Assembly: GCA_024693165.1 (NCBI GenBank)
Contig: JAILLM010000040.1
Location: 1-8,792, forward strand
Reading direction: 5' to 3'
DNA: 8,792 bases
Origin: Bacilli bacterium
GTDB lineage: Bacteria > Bacillota_I > Bacilli_A > RF39 > UBA660
The notes under the pieces were generated by a model that ran no database searches, was not told where the DNA came from, and worked only from the letters and a program-made list of their open reading frames with translations. The translations under genes and the position numbers were made by a program. This document shows, in pieces, positions 6,938 to 8,792 of this stretch (positions are counted from its first letter, which is position 1; each line of letters starts with the position of its first letter).

Positions 6938-6958
6938 AAGGCACTGTTAAGTGCTTTT
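6937..6958 (+). terminator. Terminator after ychF
   Basis: Stem AAAGGCACT (6937-6945) with AGTGCTTTT (6950-6958), 9 pairs including one G-U, and a GTTA loop. The T tract is short (four T, then CT), so termination may be incomplete and some readthrough into rpsF is possible. Confidence 0.7.
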
Positions 6959-6962
6959 CTGC

Positions 6963-6983
6963 TTGTAAATTAAAGGTTTACAA
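6963..6983. repeat. Perfect inverted repeat overlapping the rpsF -35 element
   Basis: TTGTAAA (6963-6969) and TTTACAA (6977-6983) are exact reverse complements separated by 7 bases. The right arm contains the whole -35 hexamer TTTACA. A repressor or activator site is possible; chance is also possible in such AT-rich DNA. Confidence 0.45.
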
Positions 6984-7005
6984 AGGGGATTCTCTTTGTT
7001 ATAAT
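6977..7005 (+). promoter_or_regulatory. Strong promoter of rpsF-ssb-rpsR
   Basis: TTTACA (6977-6982), a 17-base spacer and TATAAT (7000-7005) with TGT just before it (extended -10). This is the best match to a housekeeping sigma promoter in the window, fitting a highly expressed ribosomal operon. Transcription should start near 7012. Confidence 0.92.
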
Positions 7006-7019
7006 ACATTGTGAGCGAA

Positions 7020-7068
7020 GAGCTCCTTGCTTATTCGTGGGAATAAGCCGAAGACCATAAGGAGGTGT
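7020..7068 (+). promoter_or_regulatory. S6:S18-type ribosomal protein leader that sequesters the rpsF Shine-Dalgarno
   Basis: The leader can form two helices. CTCCTT (7023-7028) pairs with AAGGAG (7059-7064), which is part of the rpsF Shine-Dalgarno. Immediately inside it, GCTTATTC (7029-7036) pairs perfectly with GAATAAGC (7041-7048) around a GTGG loop. The unpaired strand between the helices (7049-7058), next to C7048, supplies CCG followed by AAGACC. A CCG in such a bulge is the hallmark of the known S6:S18-binding leader, which mimics the 16S rRNA site. Excess S6:S18 would be expected to bind and block rpsF translation. The fold was derived by eye. Confidence 0.8.
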
Positions 7069-7074
7069 AAGAGA

Positions 7075-7365
7075 ATGAAAAAATACGAAATGATGTTCAT
7101 CGTAAAATCTACTGTAGAAGAAAACGTTGCTTCAGCTACTGTTGAAAACATTAAAAATATCGTTACTTCTATGAAAGGTGAAATCACTAAGTTTGACGAT
7201 TTAGGAAATAAAAAATTAGCTTACCCAATTAAGAAAGAAGTAACTGGTTCTTACTATGTTATGTATTTCAATGCTAATAACGAAATTATTTCTGAATTAG
7301 ATCGTAAAGCTAGAATTGACGAAACAATTTTAAGACATTTAATTATTAAATTAGACGAGGAATAA
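7075..7365 (+). CDS. rpsF: Small ribosomal subunit protein bS6
   Basis: This 96-residue protein has normal bS6 length and the family's core: the MKKYEMMFIV start, LGNKKLAYPIKKEVTGSYYV at about 40-60, and a terminal LRHLIIKLDE. It binds 16S rRNA in the platform of the 30S subunit as a heterodimer with bS18, encoded two genes downstream. I chose ATG 7075, because GGAGGTG (7061-7067) lies 7 bases upstream; an in-frame TTG at 7027 would place leader RNA inside the protein. The Shine-Dalgarno is paired in the predicted leader helix, so translation is probably autoregulated by S6:S18. Codon use (TAC, TTC, ATC, AAC, GAC) is more C-ending than in the neighbouring genes, consistent with high expression. 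Confidence 0.97.
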   Translation: MKKYEMMFIVKSTVEENVASATVENIKNIVTSMKGEITKFDDLGNKKLAYPIKKEVTGSYYVMYFNANNEIISELDRKARIDETILRHLIIKLDEE

Positions 7366-7368
7366 GAT

Positions 7369-7815
7369 ATGAATAATGTAATTTTGATAGGAAGACTAAC
7401 AAGAGATCCTGAATTAAGAACTACTACTAATGGAACTTCAACTACATCATTTTCTTTAGCTGTTGACGGTTATAGAAATGCTAATGGTGAAGTACATACT
7501 GATTTTATCAATATCGTAGTATGGAACAAACAAGCAGAAAACGTTTGTAAATTTGTTAAAAAAGGTTCTCAAATTGCTATTCAAGGTAGAATATCTACAA
7601 GAAGTTATGATGCTCAAGATGGAACTAAGAGATATGTTACTGAAGTTGTTGCTTCAAATGTTACATTCTTAGGATCTAAAGCTGACAATGCTTCTGCAAA
7701 TTTTGAAAGTGGATCGTCAATTGAAGATGCACCAACTGCAGATTTCTCTGAAGAATCTTACCAAGATTTTAGCGGAGATGTTACTTTAAGTGATGATGAC
7801 GACCTACCATTCTAG
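7369..7815 (+). CDS. ssb: Single-stranded DNA-binding protein
   Basis: This 148-residue SSB has an N-terminal OB fold (about 1-105) beginning MNNVILIGRLTRDPELR. Trp52 lies in the DFINIVVWNKQAE segment and the GRISTRSYDAQDG loop is present. A flexible acidic linker rich in Ser, Glu and Asp follows. The protein ends in the classic DDDDLPF tip, which recruits replication and repair partners. It should work as a tetramer that protects single-stranded DNA. ATG 7369 lies 3 bases after the rpsF stop, with GAGG (7357-7360) inside the last rpsF codons, so translation is coupled. The rpsF-ssb-rpsR order is the conserved arrangement in Bacillota, where ssb is co-expressed with the two ribosomal protein genes. 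Confidence 0.97.
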   Translation: MNNVILIGRLTRDPELRTTTNGTSTTSFSLAVDGYRNANGEVHTDFINIVVWNKQAENVCKFVKKGSQIAIQGRISTRSYDAQDGTKRYVTEVVASNVTFLGSKADNASANFESGSSIEDAPTADFSEESYQDFSGDVTLSDDDDLPF

Positions 7816-7829
7816 AAAGGACGTAAATT

Positions 7830-8045
7830 ATGAGAGATTTTTATAAGAAAAAGAAAAAATTAGCACAAATTTATGATCCAAAAACAGTAGACTATAAAGA
7901 TGTTAACGTTGTTACTAAATTTATAAATGAAAAAGGTAAAATTTTACCTAGAAGAATGACTGGTGCTACTGCTGCAGATCAAAAACATATTGCTAAACAA
8001 GTAAAAAGAGCTAGATTCATGGCTTTAATTGCTGACGTTAAATAA
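7830..8045 (+). CDS. rpsR: Small ribosomal subunit protein bS18 (cysteine-free form)
   Basis: This 71-residue protein carries the bS18 core DYKDVNVVTKFINEKGKILP, RRMTGATAADQK and a basic helix ending KRARFMALI. It pairs with bS6 in the 30S platform and is the co-ligand of the leader upstream of rpsF. The N-terminal extension is short (KKKKK start) and there is no cysteine at all, so it belongs to the zinc-independent type lacking the usual N-terminal Cys. It is slightly shorter than typical (about 75-80 residues). AAAGGA (7816-7821) lies 8 bases before ATG 7830 and 14 bases separate it from ssb. It is the last gene of the operon, followed immediately by a terminator. Confidence 0.96.
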   Translation: MRDFYKKKKKLAQIYDPKTVDYKDVNVVTKFINEKGKILPRRMTGATAADQKHIAKQVKRARFMALIADVK

Positions 8046-8067
8046 GAGATTTTTAAATCTCTTTTTT
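8044..8067 (+). terminator. Rho-independent terminator of rpsF-ssb-rpsR
   Basis: AAGAGATT (8044-8051) pairs with AATCTCTT (8056-8063) around a 4-base loop and runs into six T (8062-8067). The left arm starts within the rpsR TAA stop. Confidence 0.88.
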
Positions 8068-8076
8068 ATTTTACAT

Positions 8077-8104
8077 AAAAAAATCTAGGAGTAATCCTAG
8101 ATTT
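8077..8104 (-). terminator. Rho-independent terminator of the sufD-like gene
   Basis: A perfect 10-pair stem (8081-8090 with 8095-8104, loop GTAA) has an A run on the + strand at 8077-8083, which is the U tract of the minus-strand transcript. The stop codon of the sufD-like gene (8097-8099) lies inside the stem. The T-rich run after 8104 could let it also act as a backup terminator for + strand transcription. Confidence 0.85.
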
Positions 8105-8792
8105 CTTTTTCTATTAAATTAATAATTTCATTTTTTAATTCTTCATTTGTTTCATTATTTAATAATGTATTAAACTTTGAGAATATGATTAGTTTAGTAG
8201 CTTCTTTTTTAGATAAACCTCTAGACATTAAATAGAATAGTTGATTAGTATCTACTTTTCCACTAGAAACAGAGTGAGAACCTTCAACATCTTCTTCAGT
8301 ACATAGAAGCATTGGTAAACTCTTAGAGCTAACAGCATCGTCTAAAAGTAATACATTTTCAAATTCTTTTCCATATGCTTTTGAGCATCCACTTTTGAAA
8401 TCAATTGTTGATTTATAATTCTTTTTAGCATTATCTTTTAGAATACCATATGTAATCATATTAGTTCTTGTTTTAACACCAATTAAATTAGTTAAGTAAT
8501 TCATATCAATTAATGATTCATCTTTACCTATATAAATGTTATTTAAAGAGTTTTCACTACTGGTTGAAGATAATTCTGTATAGTAGTTAGAAATACGCTT
8601 ATTTCCTTTTAAATCATATAAATTATGATTAACATAAGCATTTTCACCAACATAGTTTTCAATAGCAATTAGATTATCAGATATTTCATTTATATTAGAT
8701 ATGATTGAAATATCTAATTTAGCATTATCATCTATATTATTAATTTGTTTTAAGTAATTAAAGTTATATGAATCACTATCACTTATGAATTT
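8097..8792 (-). CDS. sufD: SufD-like Fe-S cluster scaffold subunit, C-terminal 231 residues (truncated by window edge)
   Basis: The reading frame is open from the right edge to TAG (8097-8099), well beyond the internal ATG at 8504, so the gene is 5' truncated rather than starting there. The C-terminal domain shows the SufB/SufD signature: a DVEGSHSVSSGKVDTNQLFY stretch and then LMSRGLSKKEATKLI. The His of GSHS corresponds to the conserved metal-site His of SufD, and the GSHSVSSGK form fits SufD better than the EHEA form of SufB. The upstream part is polar and strand-rich, as expected of the SufD beta-helix. SufD works with SufB and the SufC ATPase to assemble Fe-S clusters in the cytosol. It is the last gene of a minus-strand unit, probably a suf operon lying to the right. 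An atypical SufB paralogue remains possible. Confidence 0.8.
   Translation of the reverse strand, partial: KFISDSDSYNFNYLKQINNIDDNAKLDISIISNINEISDNLIAIENYVGENAYVNHNLYDLKGNKRISNYYTELSSTSSENSLNNIYIGKDESLIDMNYLTNLIGVKTRTNMITYGILKDNAKKNYKSTIDFKSGCSKAYGKEFENVLLLDDAVSSKSLPMLLCTEEDVEGSHSVSSGKVDTNQLFYLMSRGLSKKEATKLIIFSKFNTLLNNETNEELKNEIINLIEKEI

Noticed and set aside
7027..7074. N-terminal extension of S6 from TTG 7027
   Set aside because: It would translate the leader hairpin and Shine-Dalgarno; ATG 7075 gives the normal bS6 length and N-terminus.
6999..7187. Minus-strand open frame across the rpsF leader
   Set aside because: It overlaps the strong promoter, the leader hairpin and the rpsF start on the other strand; hydrophobicity arises from antisense of a Lys/Glu-rich gene.
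8502..8504. ATG as the start of a 135-residue minus-strand protein
   Set aside because: The same frame stays open to the right edge (8792) and encodes SufD-like sequence, so this is an internal Met.
1..8792. tRNA, rRNA, insertion sequence or CRISPR array
   Set aside because: No cloverleaf-like segment, transposase, terminal inverted repeats or regularly spaced repeats were found on reading both strands.

Overview
The window reads as chromosomal DNA of a very AT-rich Bacillota bacterium, most likely class Bacilli (Erysipelotrichales/RF39-like gut lineages are plausible, but the sequence alone does not fix the taxon). The reasons are the low GC content, strong AGGAGG-type ribosome binding sites, the rpsF-ssb-rpsR cluster with an S6:S18-type leader, a YitT-family membrane protein, a single-span HtrA protease and a SUF iron-sulfur gene. 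UGA is a stop codon here, not Trp as in Mycoplasma: Trp is encoded by TGG, and an RF2 gene with an SPF motif is present. That gene (prfB) carries a classical programmed +1 frameshift.

Layout, left to right, all on the + strand except the last gene. (1) Positions 1-3239 hold one tightly packed operon: the tail of an unidentified membrane protein, an HD-superfamily nucleotidase-like hydrolase, prfB, a YitT/DUF2179 membrane protein and a small lipoprotein. Genes overlap or are separated by 2-28 bases. (2) Positions 3240-3639 hold a monocistronic 101-residue protein of unknown function, with a possible promoter and its own terminator. (3) Positions 3640-5803 hold an Abi_2/AbiD-F type HEPN protein. 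It is followed, with the Shine-Dalgarno built into its stop codon, by a membrane-anchored HtrA/DegP serine protease and then a terminator. (4) ychF has its own extended -10 promoter and terminator (5785-6958). (5) rpsF-ssb-rpsR (6963-8067) has a near-consensus promoter. Its leader folds so that the rpsF Shine-Dalgarno is paired, as expected for S6:S18 autoregulation. (6) On the - strand, converging on rpsR, is the 3' end of a SufD-like gene that runs off the right edge of the window.

Most of the content is housekeeping: translation (RF2, S6, S18, YchF), single-stranded DNA binding (SSB), protein quality control (HtrA) and iron-sulfur assembly (SufD). The accessory element is the Abi/HEPN gene with its unknown small neighbour. 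This is the best candidate for something undescribed: a putative RNase toxin placed directly upstream of, and probably translationally coupled to, a surface protease, and preceded by an orphan helical protein. Intergenic space is very compact, and several terminators are built from the last codons and stop of the gene they end.
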